A DNA stretch of 64,000 nt from Marixanthomonas spongiae (GCF_003095375.1 NZ_QEHR01000001.1:1-64000); one strand, 5' to 3'. Counted from the stretch's first letter, positions 34,454-44,124 are shown. The notes: generated from the sequence alone by a model not told the origin. Numbers and translations are program-made.

Positions 34454-35075
34454 CTGGCTGGGTTTCGGTGGCTGTCGCTTCTTCTTCTTCGGTTTCGTCA
34501 TTGTCATCAAGATCATCGTGAACACGGTTCAGTGATTCATCTCCAACGATTAAATCGATCACGGCGGTTTTTTGTATTTTGGTTCCGGGCTCCAATTTTT
34601 CTCCTTTGTACCGCATTTCTTTTACTTGGTCGCTTATATCGGGACGGTAGCTTATCTTTCCTATTTTAAAACCCATGGCCAACAACGTGGGTTCGGCTTG
34701 GCGGCGGGTTCGGCCTATAACATTGGGCACTTCTATTTTTCGGTAACCGGAAGGGTTTAGGTACAAATAGATTTTTCGGTTTTCTTTTACAAACTTTCCG
34801 GCTTTAGGTATTTGCTCAATCACCGAATACTTTGGGAAATCAGGGTTATAATTGGCCGAGTCGAGTATTTCGTACCGCAAATCCAACTCGTTCAATTTAT
34901 CTTCTACCACATCCAACGAAAGCTTGCCCAAACTGGGTACTTCAATTTTTTGGCCGTGGTTGGTCGTTGCCTTAAGCCACCACATGGCCAAAAAACTCAA
35001 TACAATCAACGCCAGAATGGCCAGCAACAATTGTTTTAAAAAAGATTTGGTGAACAGGAATCTGAAAAATGTCAT
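34443..35075 (-). CDS. PASTA-domain membrane protein
   Basis: About 210 residues starting MTFFRFLFTKSF. A single membrane helix (about 12-33) is followed by two or three PASTA-like units outside the cytoplasm (IEVPSLGKLSLDVVEDKL, IEVPNVIGRTRRQAEPTLL), and a very acidic tail with DDLDDNDETEEEE. PASTA modules bind peptidoglycan or muropeptides. Unlike kinases and penicillin-binding proteins that carry them, this protein has no catalytic part. It overlaps rluD by 11 bp and is divergent from ddl, a cell-wall gene. Confidence 0.85.
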   Translation of the reverse strand: MTFFRFLFTKSFLKQLLLAILALIVLSFLAMWWLKATTNHGQKIEVPSLGKLSLDVVEDKLNELDLRYEILDSANYNPDFPKYSVIEQIPKAGKFVKENRKIYLYLNPSGYRKIEVPNVIGRTRRQAEPTLLAMGFKIGKISYRPDISDQVKEMRYKGEKLEPGTKIQKTAVIDLIVGDESLNRVHDDLDDNDETEEEEATATETQPDER

Positions 35076-35093
35076 ATACGTAATGTTGATAAG

Positions 35094-35101
35094 CAAAAAT
35101 A
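35094..35101 (-). promoter_or_regulatory. -7 box for the PASTA-rluD pair
   Basis: TATTTTTG on the minus strand, 18 bases before the ATG at 35075. It lies downstream of the longer frame's ATG at 35111, favouring the shorter start. Confidence 0.5.
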
Positions 35102-35206
35102 AGAAACCCAAAGTTAGTATCTTTCTATGGATTAATGATATTTTTGTGGTGCCAATTACATGTTATAAGGTTAATTGGTACTAAACGTCATTTTTAAAAT
35201 TTTGGT

Positions 35207-36184
35207 ATGGCAAAAAAGCATATTGCCGTCGCAATGGGCGGTTATTCTAGCGAACTTGAAATTTCCTTGCAAAGCGGGGCGATGGTCTGTGAATATTTGG
35301 ACCAAGAAAAATACCACGTTTATCCTGTGCATATTTTACAGGAAGGGTGGTTTTACGTTTCAGAAAATGGGACGAGGCATCAAGTTCATAAAGAAAATTT
35401 CAGCTTTGAAAAGGACGGAGAGACCATTAAGCCCGATGCAGTTTTCAATTGTATTCACGGTACACCGGGCGAAGACGGCCAATTGCAAGCTTATTTGCGT
35501 TTGGTGGGCGTGCCACAAACCAGCGCCGGGTATTACCAAGCCGCTTTAAGCTTTAACAAAAGGGACTGTTTATCGGTTTTGAAAGGCTTCGGAATTAACT
35601 GCGCCAATTCCTATTACGTAAATAAGGGCAGCGCTATCGATAAAGAAGAAATAATAAAGAAGGTAGGCTTGCCGTGCTTTGTAAAGCCCAACCGGGCCGG
35701 CTCCAGTTTTGGAGTGAGTAAAGTGAAAGAAATGGACGAATTGCTTCCGGCCATTGAAAAAGCATACAAGGAAGATTATGAAGTGTTGATCGAGACCGCT
35801 TTGATAGGCACCGAGGTGCAAGTGGGAACCTATAAACACAATGGCAACATAATCGCGTTGCCGACGACCGAAATCGTTTCCGAAAATGAATTTTTCGATT
35901 ACGAAGCCAAATATTTAGGTGCTTCGGAAGAAATAACCCCAGCGCGTATTACCGAAGAGGAAACCGAGAGAATTCAAGCTGAAGCCAAAAAAATATACGA
36001 AGTTTTGAATATGACGGGCATTACCCGAAGCGACTTCATTATTCAAAACGGCACACCGTATTTTATTGAGACCAACACCAATCCGGGAATGTCCAAAGAA
36101 AGCATCGTGCCCAAGCAAGTTCGGGAAGCCGGAATGACCCTTACCGAATTTTTTAGTATTTTAGTAGAGGACGTACTTTTATAA
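35207..36184 (+). CDS. ddl: D-alanine--D-alanine ligase
   Basis: Makes the D-Ala-D-Ala dipeptide of peptidoglycan in the cytoplasm. The 325-residue ATP-grasp enzyme starts AKKHIAVAMGGYSSELEIS. Signatures include FNCIHGTPGEDGQLQAYL, CFVKPNRAGSSFGVSKV for ATP binding and YFIETNTNPGMSKES with the metal-binding Glu/Asn. It is followed 103 bp later by coaD on the same strand. Confidence 0.95.
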   Translation: MAKKHIAVAMGGYSSELEISLQSGAMVCEYLDQEKYHVYPVHILQEGWFYVSENGTRHQVHKENFSFEKDGETIKPDAVFNCIHGTPGEDGQLQAYLRLVGVPQTSAGYYQAALSFNKRDCLSVLKGFGINCANSYYVNKGSAIDKEEIIKKVGLPCFVKPNRAGSSFGVSKVKEMDELLPAIEKAYKEDYEVLIETALIGTEVQVGTYKHNGNIIALPTTEIVSENEFFDYEAKYLGASEEITPARITEEETERIQAEAKKIYEVLNMTGITRSDFIIQNGTPYFIETNTNPGMSKESIVPKQVREAGMTLTEFFSILVEDVLL

Positions 36185-36287
36185 AGCAACCAGTCAGTTC
36201 GAGTGTTTTTTGCGAAATGCAATGGCGGAAAAAATATATCAAGAACTATTTTTAAATGGGGTATTAAATAAAACATTATAAATAAAA

Positions 36288-36737
36288 ATGAAAAAACGCG
36301 CTGTATTTCCCGGTTCCTTCGATCCTATCACTATAGGTCATGTTGACATTATAAAGCGTGCCTTACCATTGTTCGACGAAGTGATTATCGCCATTGGCGT
36401 GAATGCCGAAAAAAACTATATGTTTCCGCTTGAAGACCGAAAACAGTTTATTGAAGAAGCTTTTAAAGACATTGAGGGCGTTGCGGTGAAAACCTACGAA
36501 GGACTCACGGCCGATTTTTGTAAGGCTGAAAAAGCACAGTATATTTTGCGGGGTGTTCGCAATACAGCCGATTTCACATATGAACAGACCATCGCCCAAG
36601 CCAATACCGAAGTGATGGATGTTGAAAGTATTTTTTTGGTTGCCTCCCCGGCCGTTTCGTATGTGTCTTCTTCCATCGTGCGTGATATTGCCCGAAACGG
36701 CGGGGATTACAGCGGGTTGGTCCCGTTTAAGGTTTAA
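36288..36737 (+). CDS. coaD: Phosphopantetheine adenylyltransferase
   Basis: Fourth step of coenzyme A synthesis: transfers AMP to 4'-phosphopantetheine. The 149-residue nucleotidyltransferase has FPGSFDPITIGHVDII (8-23) with the HxGH-type motif and RGVRNTADFTYE. The ISSSIVRD-like motif near the end reads YVSSSIVRDIA. Length and start are standard. It shares a convergent terminator with rpsT. Confidence 0.96.
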   Translation: MKKRAVFPGSFDPITIGHVDIIKRALPLFDEVIIAIGVNAEKNYMFPLEDRKQFIEEAFKDIEGVAVKTYEGLTADFCKAEKAQYILRGVRNTADFTYEQTIAQANTEVMDVESIFLVASPAVSYVSSSIVRDIARNGGDYSGLVPFKV

Positions 36738-36770
36738 CCAGAATTTTTCAGAAAAACCTCCAAAAATCAA

Positions 36771-36800
36771 AAAACCCTCTCAGTTTCCTGAAAGGGTTTT
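36771..36800. terminator. Bidirectional terminator between coaD and rpsT
   Basis: AAAACCCTCTCAG (36771-36783) pairs with CTGAAAGGGTTTT (36788-36800), one mismatch, with A/T runs on both sides. It serves two convergent genes. Confidence 0.82.
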
Positions 36801-36823
36801 GTTTTTGTATAAGAATTTATGGC

Positions 36824-37075
36824 CTACAACGTGGCAACGTGGCGTGCTATCTGTGACTTTAAACGATCTGCTTTGTTATCGTGGATAACATTGTTTTTTG
36901 CCAATTTGTCTATCATTGAGGTAACCTCAGGAAAAAGCTTTTCCGCTTCTTTCTTATCGGTAGAGCCTTTCAGCTTTTTAATAGCGTTACGGGTAGTTCT
37001 AAACTGATACCTGTTGCGTAAACGTTTTGTTTCGCTGTTTCTAATTCTCTTTAAAGCTGACTTGTGATTCGCCAT
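36824..37075 (-). CDS. rpsT: 30S ribosomal protein S20 (bS20)
   Basis: Small-subunit protein that binds the 16S rRNA 5' domain. The 83-residue, basic, helical product starts MANHKSALKRIRNSETKRLRNRYQ, a firm S20 signature. Its ATG is only 20 bp after the 3' end of tRNA-Glu. With no promoter box in that gap, the mRNA probably comes from the tRNA transcript after tRNA processing. Confidence 0.95.
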   Translation of the reverse strand: MANHKSALKRIRNSETKRLRNRYQFRTTRNAIKKLKGSTDKKEAEKLFPEVTSMIDKLAKNNVIHDNKADRLKSQIARHVATL

Positions 37076-37095
37076 AATTCTCTTTCTTTAATTTG

Positions 37096-37167
37096 TAGCC
37101 CGTAGGGGAATCGAACCCCTGTTACCAGGATGAAAACCTGGCGTCCTAACCCCTAGACGAACGGGCC
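37096..37167 (-). tRNA. tRNA-Glu (anticodon UUC)
   Basis: On the minus strand the acceptor stem GGCCCGT (37167-37161) pairs with ACGGGCT (37103-37097), with a G-U first pair. The anticodon arm CCAGG-TTTTCAT-CCTGG shows TTC. The T arm is AGGGG-TTCGATT-CCCCT. The D arm contains the Glu-type TCTAGGGGTTAGGA. CCA is not encoded. The predicted length is 72 bases with discriminator A. Confidence 0.93.
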
Positions 37168-37209
37168 AATTGTATTTCAATTTAAATCCTGTCGATTTAT
37201 GTCGTTCAG

Positions 37210-37246
37210 GCGGGTGCAAAAATACAACACATTTTCAATTCTGCAA
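37210..37246 (-). promoter_or_regulatory. tRNA-Glu promoter, same design as the rRNA promoters
   Basis: The -33 TTG (37246-37244) and -7 TATTTTTG (37224-37217) are 19 bases apart and followed by CACCCGCC. This copies the layout of the three promoters at 177-441, including the GC-rich start region. Confidence 0.82.
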
Positions 37247-37273
37247 ATAGTTTTCAGTTTTTTTTGAAAAAAA

Positions 37274-38749
37274 TTAATAGGCCTTTGCAAACAACACTCG
37301 TTGGCTTGAAGGTTTTCCAGTAACCATGCAGTTTCCCGCTTCTTTTTCACCAGCTATGGGAATACACCTAATGGTCGCTTTTGTTTCGTTTTTCACCTGT
37401 TCCTCAGTTTCTACGGTGCCGTCCCAATGTGCCGAAATGAACCCACCTTTGTTTTCCAGTACTTTTTTAAACTCTTCGTAGCTATCTACTTCGGTTGTAT
37501 GCTCCGTTCGGTAATCGACCGCTTTTTTATAAAGGTTCTCTTGTATTTCGGTCATTAAACCAGTAACTTTTTCAACCACCTCATTTTGATTTACAAATTC
37601 CTTAGTCAGGGTATCGCGCCTGGCCAGTTCTACCGTTCCTTTTTCAACATCTTTTGGACCGATGGCAATGCGTACGGGCACGCCTTTCAATTCGTATTCA
37701 TTGAATTTCCAACCGGGTTTGTGGGTGTCCCTGTTATCAAATTTTACGCGAATACCTGCCGCCCTTAGTTTGGCCTGCATATCTTTTGCCACTTCGCCTA
37801 CGGCATTAAACTGTTCGTCATTTCTATAAATAGGTACGATCACTACTTGGTCTGGCGCCAATTTTGGTGGCAAGACCAAGCCATTATCATCGCTGTGCGT
37901 CATGATCAACGCCCCCATTAACCGGGTGGAAACGCCCCAAGAAGTGGCCCAAACGTATTCTTGCTTCCCTTCCTTGGTTGCAAATTTAACGTCAAAGGCT
38001 TTTGCAAAGTTTTGCCCCAAAAAGTGCGACGTCCCCGCTTGCAATGCTTTTCCGTCTTGCATCAATGCTTCAATGCAATAGGTTTCCAAGGCACCGGCAA
38101 AACGTTCGCTTTTGCTCTTCAATCCTTTTACTACAGGAACGGCCATATAGTTTTCAACAAAATCTGCATAAACGTTCATCATTTGCTCTGCTTCGGCAAT
38201 GGCTTCTTTTTCGGTGGCGTGGGCGGTATGGCCTTCTTGCCATAGAAATTCTGCAGTGCGTAAAAACAACCGGGTTCGCATTTCCCAGCGCACCACATTT
38301 GCCCATTGATTGATTAACAATGGTAAATCACGGTAGGATTGCACCCATTTTCTATAGGTATCCCAAATAATGGTTTCTGAAGTGGGCCGCACGATCAATT
38401 CTTCTTCCAATTTAGCTTCAGGATCGACCACGATGCCTTTTCCGTCTTCATCATTTTTTAAACGGTAATGCGTTACTACGGCACATTCCTTGGCAAAACC
38501 GTCCACATGGCTGGCTTCTTTGCTGAAATAGGATTTAGGGATAAAAAGCGGGAAATAGGCATTTTGATGCCCCGTCTCCTTGAACATCCTGTCCAGCTCG
38601 GCCTGCATTTTCTCCCAGATACCAAAACCATACGGTTTGATCACCATGCAGCCCCGAACACCAGAGTTTTCGGCAAGGTCAGCCTTGATAACCAACTCGT
38701 TGTACCATTTTGAATAATCCTCACTTCTCGTCGTTAAGTTCTTTGCCAT
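37274..38749 (-). CDS. proS: Proline--tRNA ligase (eukaryote/archaeal-like type)
   Basis: Charges tRNA-Pro. At 491 residues it lacks the editing insertion of E. coli ProRS and is of the type found in archaea and eukaryotes, which is usual for Bacteroidota. Class II motifs include [30 protein letters not shown] and [20 protein letters not shown], and the C-terminal domain carries [10 protein letters not shown] and ends VLFAKAY. The start [16 protein letters not shown] (38749) is preferred over an ATG 18 bp upstream. Confidence 0.95.
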   Translation of the reverse strand: MAKNLTTRSEDYSKWYNELVIKADLAENSGVRGCMVIKPYGFGIWEKMQAELDRMFKETGHQNAYFPLFIPKSYFSKEASHVDGFAKECAVVTHYRLKNDEDGKGIVVDPEAKLEEELIVRPTSETIIWDTYRKWVQSYRDLPLLINQWANVVRWEMRTRLFLRTAEFLWQEGHTAHATEKEAIAEAEQMMNVYADFVENYMAVPVVKGLKSKSERFAGALETYCIEALMQDGKALQAGTSHFLGQNFAKAFDVKFATKEGKQEYVWATSWGVSTRLMGALIMTHSDDNGLVLPPKLAPDQVVIVPIYRNDEQFNAVGEVAKDMQAKLRAAGIRVKFDNRDTHKPGWKFNEYELKGVPVRIAIGPKDVEKGTVELARRDTLTKEFVNQNEVVEKVTGLMTEIQENLYKKAVDYRTEHTTEVDSYEEFKKVLENKGGFISAHWDGTVETEEQVKNETKATIRCIPIAGEKEAGNCMVTGKPSSQRVLFAKAY

Positions 38750-38864
38750 CTCGGTAGTTTGGCACAAATGTTGTGCTTTATAGTGTTAAATGATTAGTTG
38801 TTCTCGTTTATCTCGACAAAACTAATTATTTTTAAGAAGTCCAACAATTAAAATAAAAGCAGTT

Positions 38865-39938
38865 ATGCAATCACGATACACTATAAAGAAACAGTCAATC
38901 CCCTATTTGTTTTTGGGAATGGCTGCTTTACTGCTCGCTTCCTGTGGCACGTACGATTCCGGTTATTCAGGTGCTGATGGCATTTACGATTCCGGGGACG
39001 ATGTAGCCAGGAACGAAGGCAGTTCAGACCGAGCCAATTACTACAAACAATATTTCAACACCAAGGCAAATGAGCTTGAGGAAATACCTGAAGACGAAGA
39101 CTTGGTATTCACCGATATTGAAGCTTACACCACTACCGAATATATGGATGATGAAGGTTATATCGTCATTGAAGAAAAAGAGTATAACGAAGGCTATGGC
39201 CCATGGGGCACCAATGCTGAAAATGTTACTGTAAATGTGTATAACAGCGGTTATGGTTTTGGCTATTGGGGGAGTCCATATTGGGGCTATAATAGTTATT
39301 GGGGCTATCCCTATTACCGCGCTTACCGCCCATACTGGGGCATTGGCTATTGGGGCTGGGGCCACCCATATTATGGAGGCTATTACGGCTACGGTCATTA
39401 CGGTTGGGGTTATCCTTACTATGGCTATTATGGCCATTACAACAATTATTATGGATATAATAACTACTACGGAAATGGCCATTACAACAATGTTTCATAC
39501 AACCGCGGCCGAAGAAATACCGATTACAACCGAAACAACTCCCAAGCCCGTGGCAGATCCTCAAACAACACTGTTGACCGGCGTTCTTATTCCCGTTCTG
39601 AACTCAACAGAAGGATACAATCGCGCAACAATAAAAGATCGGTAAGGAGCAACAACAGCAACCGTAGATCGAACAGTTCGTTCGGGCAAAACCGAAATAG
39701 GGTGAATAACCGTTCAAAAACAATTAGGAGAAGCAGTTCGAACAACGTTAGGCGAAACTCCAACACCCGTTCTATAAGGAGCAACAACTCTTCCAGAAGA
39801 ACCAAATCGTACTCGCCCTCAACGCGCAGTAGATCGAGCAATTCCAGTAGTTTTAACAGCTCTAGCAGATCGTCAGGCTCTTCCGGTTCGGTACGAAGCA
39901 GTGGCGGAGGCAGCAGAAGAGGCGGCGGACGCGGATAA
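38865..39938 (+). CDS. Gly/Tyr-rich, Arg/Ser-tailed lipoprotein
   Basis: A 357-residue lipoprotein; lipobox LLASC with C27. It has three zones. An acidic stretch (about 30-115) is followed by a block of about 80 residues made almost only of Gly, Tyr, Trp, Asn and His (YWGYNSYWGYPYY, YYGYGHYGWGYPYYGYY). The last 140 residues are dominated by Arg, Ser and Asn (RRSNSSFGQNRNR, SRSSNSSSFNSSS). No fold is expected in the last two zones. The same order next to a FadL-like porin occurs in other flavobacteria, as recalled. It lies 27 bp before the porin gene. The function is unknown. Confidence 0.82.
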   Translation: MQSRYTIKKQSIPYLFLGMAALLLASCGTYDSGYSGADGIYDSGDDVARNEGSSDRANYYKQYFNTKANELEEIPEDEDLVFTDIEAYTTTEYMDDEGYIVIEEKEYNEGYGPWGTNAENVTVNVYNSGYGFGYWGSPYWGYNSYWGYPYYRAYRPYWGIGYWGWGHPYYGGYYGYGHYGWGYPYYGYYGHYNNYYGYNNYYGNGHYNNVSYNRGRRNTDYNRNNSQARGRSSNNTVDRRSYSRSELNRRIQSRNNKRSVRSNNSNRRSNSSFGQNRNRVNNRSKTIRRSSSNNVRRNSNTRSIRSNNSSRRTKSYSPSTRSRSSNSSSFNSSSRSSGSSGSVRSSGGGSRRGGGRG

Positions 39939-39965
39939 TTTCAGAAAAAATAAAAATAAATTGAT

Positions 39966-41486
39966 ATGAAAAGAAGTATTTTCTTCCTCATAACGGTCAT
40001 TTCTATGGCCACGGTGCAAGCCCAGAGTATTGTTGACGGCTTGCGTTACAGTCAAGAAAACACCACGGGTACCGCACGGTTTAACGCTATGAGCGGAGCA
40101 TTTGGCGCATTAGGTGGCGATTTGTCTGCCCTCGCCATCAACCCTGCTGGAGGTGCCGTCTTTTTACGCAACGAAGCCAGCATTTCTGCCAGTGTTAAAG
40201 ACCAAGATAACGAATCGCTATATTTTGGCACGTTGGCAAAGAGCCTGAAAACCGATGTAAACCTCAACCAAGTGGGAGGGATATTTGTTTTTGACAACCG
40301 CGATGAAAATTCAAATTGGAAGAAATTTACTTTGGGCGTAAACTACAACAACACCCAAAATTTTGACAACGACCTGTTTATAACGGGGAGAGGAAATACT
40401 TCCATCGCTAACTTTTTTTTAGAGCAGGCGCAGGGCATTCCTTTGAACCTGTTGCAACTGCAAGGTTCTGAGAGCATTTCAGACTTATACAGTTTTTTGG
40501 GAGAAAATCAGGGCACTGCCGCACAAAACGCCTTTTTAGGGTATCAGGGATTTATTTTCGATCCTGTGGAGCCCGAAAATTCGGGCAATACCCAATACAC
40601 AACAAACGTGGCTCCCGGTAATTTTAACCAGGAATATAGCTTGGTAAGCGATGGATACAGCGGCAAATACTCTTTGAACTTGGCGACACAATTCACCAAT
40701 GATTTTTACTTCGGGATAAACTTAAATTCGCACATTATTGACTACCGCCAAAGCACTTTTTTAGCCGAAGCCAACAATAATGAGGGAAGTACAGTAAACG
40801 GCATTGGTTTTGAAAACAGCCTCGATGTATTGGGCACTGGTTTTTCAGCCCAATTTGGCGCTATTGCCAAAGTAGCGAACAACCTAAGGCTGGGCTTAAC
40901 GTACGACACGCCCACTTGGTTTACCATTTCAGAAGAAACAACGCAGTATTTGGAAACACGGCATACCGCCGACGGGCAAAACACTACCACAGTAGTCGAC
41001 CCCAGGGTATTGAACATCTATGAAGATTACGAATTAAAAACCCCTGGCAAATTAACTGCCAGTGCCGCCTACATTTTTGGTAAAAGCGGCTTGATAAGTT
41101 TTGATTACGCCTATAAAGACTATTCTGAAATCAGCTTTAAACCGACTTCAGACCCGGTTTTTTCTGCAGAAAATTCTTTTATAAACAATACGCTCCAAGG
41201 CGCTTCTACCTTTAGGGTGGGTGGCGAATACCGCTTGGACGAAGTAAGTTTTAGGGCAGGTTATCGTTTTGAGGAAAGCCCTTACAAAAACAAAGAATTA
41301 ATGGACGATCTAAATGGGTTTTCATTAGGGCTGGGCTATACCTTTGGCAATTGCTATTTAGATATCTCTTACGTAAGAACTGAACAGGAAAGAAGACAGC
41401 AACTCTACAACATTGGACTTACCGATACGGCTCTGGTAAACACGGTAAACAACGCCTATGTGTTCACGCTTGGGCTTAAGCTATAA
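39966..41486 (+). CDS. Outer membrane transport protein (OmpP1/FadL/TodX family)
   Basis: A 506-residue outer membrane beta barrel with signal MKRSIFFLITVISMATVQAQS. The N-terminal plug shows the family pattern GTARFNAMSGAFGALGGDLSALAINPAGGAVF, and the final strand ends in AYVFTLGLKL. Members import hydrophobic compounds such as fatty acids; flavobacterial ones are often labelled hemin receptor without evidence. It follows the lipoprotein by 27 bp, and its 3' end overlaps the convergent protease gene by 6 bp. Confidence 0.88.
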   Translation: MKRSIFFLITVISMATVQAQSIVDGLRYSQENTTGTARFNAMSGAFGALGGDLSALAINPAGGAVFLRNEASISASVKDQDNESLYFGTLAKSLKTDVNLNQVGGIFVFDNRDENSNWKKFTLGVNYNNTQNFDNDLFITGRGNTSIANFFLEQAQGIPLNLLQLQGSESISDLYSFLGENQGTAAQNAFLGYQGFIFDPVEPENSGNTQYTTNVAPGNFNQEYSLVSDGYSGKYSLNLATQFTNDFYFGINLNSHIIDYRQSTFLAEANNNEGSTVNGIGFENSLDVLGTGFSAQFGAIAKVANNLRLGLTYDTPTWFTISEETTQYLETRHTADGQNTTTVVDPRVLNIYEDYELKTPGKLTASAAYIFGKSGLISFDYAYKDYSEISFKPTSDPVFSAENSFINNTLQGASTFRVGGEYRLDEVSFRAGYRFEESPYKNKELMDDLNGFSLGLGYTFGNCYLDISYVRTEQERRQQLYNIGLTDTALVNTVNNAYVFTLGLKL

Positions 41487-42836
41487 TACTTTTTCGAGCC
41501 TGAAACGTACTTTAAAAACTCTATCGTTCCGTCTTACTTCCAGAGTGATTCTTTTTCCTTCTTCGGAAGAAAACAAGCGGTTTAATTCATACAGTTTATA
41601 GGTGTGTGCGGGTTTTCCGTTTATTCGTAGTATCTCGTCCCCCTTTACGATGCCAGAACGCTCGGCCACTGAATTTTTACGTATTTCGGCAACCACATAG
41701 CGGGGCACCAAAACAATCTCGGTGGTGGTGTAATAATCATAAACAACATTTGTGTTGTTTTCAAATTCGTTAGGAAACCCCTTAATGGCACGAGCCCTGC
41801 TTTTTTTAGCAAGCAACTCGACCCCTTGATGTTCTAAGGTCAATCCGCTCATATTGTAAAAAAACGGATTGTCAAAATTCCTGTTGCGCCTTAGCATCAA
41901 CTTTTTATTTTGGTAATCCATTGTCACGGTAAACCGTTTTAAGAAATCACCTCCTAAGCTCCCGTCCCGTTCAATATAAAGGCCCAAGCTGTCGATAGCT
42001 TCTTTGTTGGGAAAAGCCACGTTGACGGATTCCAGTTCAAAATCGCCTGCCACCACTTTACCCAGCCTTGACCGTCTTCCGTAAATATGGCCACTTAGCC
42101 CCAATCCAAGAAAATCTTCAAAATAATTTTTGGGTTGTTCCACAAGAAAGCCTGCCGTATCGAACAGCCATAAAGCATCGCTGGAACCACTGTCCAACAA
42201 TAAGGTAACCTCCCTCTCTTTTCCGTTTTTTTGTGATTTCACAACGAGGTCAACATAAGGTTTCCCTCTGTGAAAATACAAATCGAAAAGCTCGCAGCGT
42301 CGGCATTCTTTGTAACTATAGGTTTCTGGCTTATAAAATTTCAAGCGTTTGGACCTGTAATTTGTTTTAACGATAAAGCTTTTAAAAAAATCGAGTCCTA
42401 TAATTCCGTTTATGGGGACACCCATCCTGGACGAAAGGTTGAGCGAACTGTCGAAAACAACATAAATAGTATGGTTTTTACTCACGGCATCACCAATGAC
42501 CAAGGTGTTGTTTTCGCTCTTCAAACCTTGAAGAACACCGCCCTCGCCTAAGCCCCGCAAACTTATTGGCGTAGTTGTATTTAATAAGAGGGAGTCCTGT
42601 TTTTCCAAACTGAATATGATCGTAGATTTAACTCCAGTATCTAACAGAAAAGAAAGAGTAGCGCCATTTACTTCTACGGGAATGACCACCAAATTATTGA
42701 CCAACTCAAAAGAAATCCTATCCCCTCTGTCGCCCTCGGGAAGCTGAAAAGACCCTTGGGAAAAGGCTGGTGCACCGGCACATAAAACCATACCTAAAAA
42801 AAATGCGGCCGCTTGGATGTAATCAATTATTTTCAA
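41481..42836 (-). CDS. Double retropepsin-like aspartyl protease with PDZ domain
   Basis: A 451-residue exported protein (signal to about residue 26). Two aspartyl-protease halves are fused: the first has LLDTGVKS with D66, the second LLDSGSSD with D215. Each is followed by a hydrophobic-glycine motif (IIGLDF, LGGDFL). Residues about 365-450 form a PDZ domain (GIVKGDEILRINGKPAHTY). Cleavage of periplasmic or outer membrane proteins is likely; the target is unknown. Two Cys in CRRC (178-181) lie between the halves. Confidence 0.8.
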   Translation of the reverse strand: MKIIDYIQAAAFFLGMVLCAGAPAFSQGSFQLPEGDRGDRISFELVNNLVVIPVEVNGATLSFLLDTGVKSTIIFSLEKQDSLLLNTTTPISLRGLGEGGVLQGLKSENNTLVIGDAVSKNHTIYVVFDSSLNLSSRMGVPINGIIGLDFFKSFIVKTNYRSKRLKFYKPETYSYKECRRCELFDLYFHRGKPYVDLVVKSQKNGKEREVTLLLDSGSSDALWLFDTAGFLVEQPKNYFEDFLGLGLSGHIYGRRSRLGKVVAGDFELESVNVAFPNKEAIDSLGLYIERDGSLGGDFLKRFTVTMDYQNKKLMLRRNRNFDNPFFYNMSGLTLEHQGVELLAKKSRARAIKGFPNEFENNTNVVYDYYTTTEIVLVPRYVVAEIRKNSVAERSGIVKGDEILRINGKPAHTYKLYELNRLFSSEEGKRITLEVRRNDRVFKVRFRLEKVL

Positions 42837-42930
42837 ACCTTTTCAAGATAAAAAAAAATACCGAAAGAATGTGCGGCAGGGTAGTATTTATAATTTTTTT
42901 CAGACCTTTGTTGATTAAAAATCATACGCT

Positions 42931-44124
42931 ATGCCTAAAGTATCCGTCAAAGGGCAGAATATGCCTGAATCGCCCATAAGAAAATTGGTGCCATTTGCTG
43001 AAAAAGCTTACAAAGCCAACAAAAAAGTATATCACTTAAACATTGGCCAACCCGATATTAAAACACCACAGGTCGCCATGGATGCTGTTACCTTGCACCA
43101 TTTGGACATTTTGGCCTACACCCGTTCTGAAGGGTCTGAAGGATACCGAAAAAAGATTGCTGAATATTACAACAGGCAGAACATTCCCGTAAATTATGAC
43201 GAAATCATTGTTACCACAGGCGGTAGCGAAGCATTGCTCTTTGCTATGGGGAGCATTGCCGATACTGGTGATGAAATCATCATCCCAGAACCGTTTTACG
43301 CCAATTACAACGGGTTTGCAACTGCATCTGGCGTTACCATTGTTCCTGTTATTTCAAAAATAGAGAATAATTTTGCCCTGCCTCCCATTTCAGAATTTGA
43401 AAAATTGATAACCCCTAAAACAAAAGCCATCCTTATATGCAACCCGGGGAATCCAACAGGTTATTTATATTCCAAAGAAGAAATTAAAAAACTGGCCGAA
43501 ATCGTAAAAAAACACGACTTGTTTTTAGTGGCCGACGAGGTATATCGCGAATTTGTTTACGACGGTGAAGAACACTATTCCATCTTACAAGAAGAAAGCT
43601 TAGCCGAAAACGGCATCATTATCGACTCGGTTTCAAAACGCTACAGCATGTGCGGTGCCCGTATTGGATGCTTGGTAACCAAGAACAAACAAGTGCTCAG
43701 CACGGCATTGAAGTTTGCACAAGCCCGGTTGAGCCCGCCTACCTTTGCGCAAATTGCCAGTGAGGCCGCTTTGCAAACACCACAAAGCTATTTTGATGAA
43801 GTTATTGACCGGTACAAAAAACGGCGGGATCTTTTAATTGAAAAACTACAAGAAATTCCAGGAGTAAAAGTTGGAACCCCAAAAGGTGCCTTTTACTGTA
43901 TTGCAGAACTGCCCATTAAAGACAGTGATGTATTTGCCCAATGGCTACTGGAAGATTTCGATCTGGATGGCGAAACCGTTATGGTCGCCCCCGCTGCAGG
44001 GTTTTACTCTACACCAGGAGAAGGCAAAAACCAGGTGCGCATCGCATACGTTTTAAAAAGGGAAAGCTTACTGAAAGCCGTTGACATACTGAAAGCCGCA
44101 CTTGAGCAATACCCAGATAACTAA
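42931..44124 (+). CDS. PLP-dependent aminotransferase, class I/II
   Basis: Transfers an amino group between amino acids and 2-oxo acids in the cytoplasm. PLP is bound at K236 (SVSKRYSMCGARIG). NPGNPTGYLYS (171-181) and ADEVYREF are family marks, and the N-terminus shows the substrate segment HLNIGQPD. At 397 residues it is full length. An aspartate, aromatic or broad-range substrate is possible. Its stop overlaps murB by 1 bp (TAATG). Confidence 0.9.
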   Translation: MPKVSVKGQNMPESPIRKLVPFAEKAYKANKKVYHLNIGQPDIKTPQVAMDAVTLHHLDILAYTRSEGSEGYRKKIAEYYNRQNIPVNYDEIIVTTGGSEALLFAMGSIADTGDEIIIPEPFYANYNGFATASGVTIVPVISKIENNFALPPISEFEKLITPKTKAILICNPGNPTGYLYSKEEIKKLAEIVKKHDLFLVADEVYREFVYDGEEHYSILQEESLAENGIIIDSVSKRYSMCGARIGCLVTKNKQVLSTALKFAQARLSPPTFAQIASEAALQTPQSYFDEVIDRYKKRRDLLIEKLQEIPGVKVGTPKGAFYCIAELPIKDSDVFAQWLLEDFDLDGETVMVAPAAGFYSTPGEGKNQVRIAYVLKRESLLKAVDILKAALEQYPDN

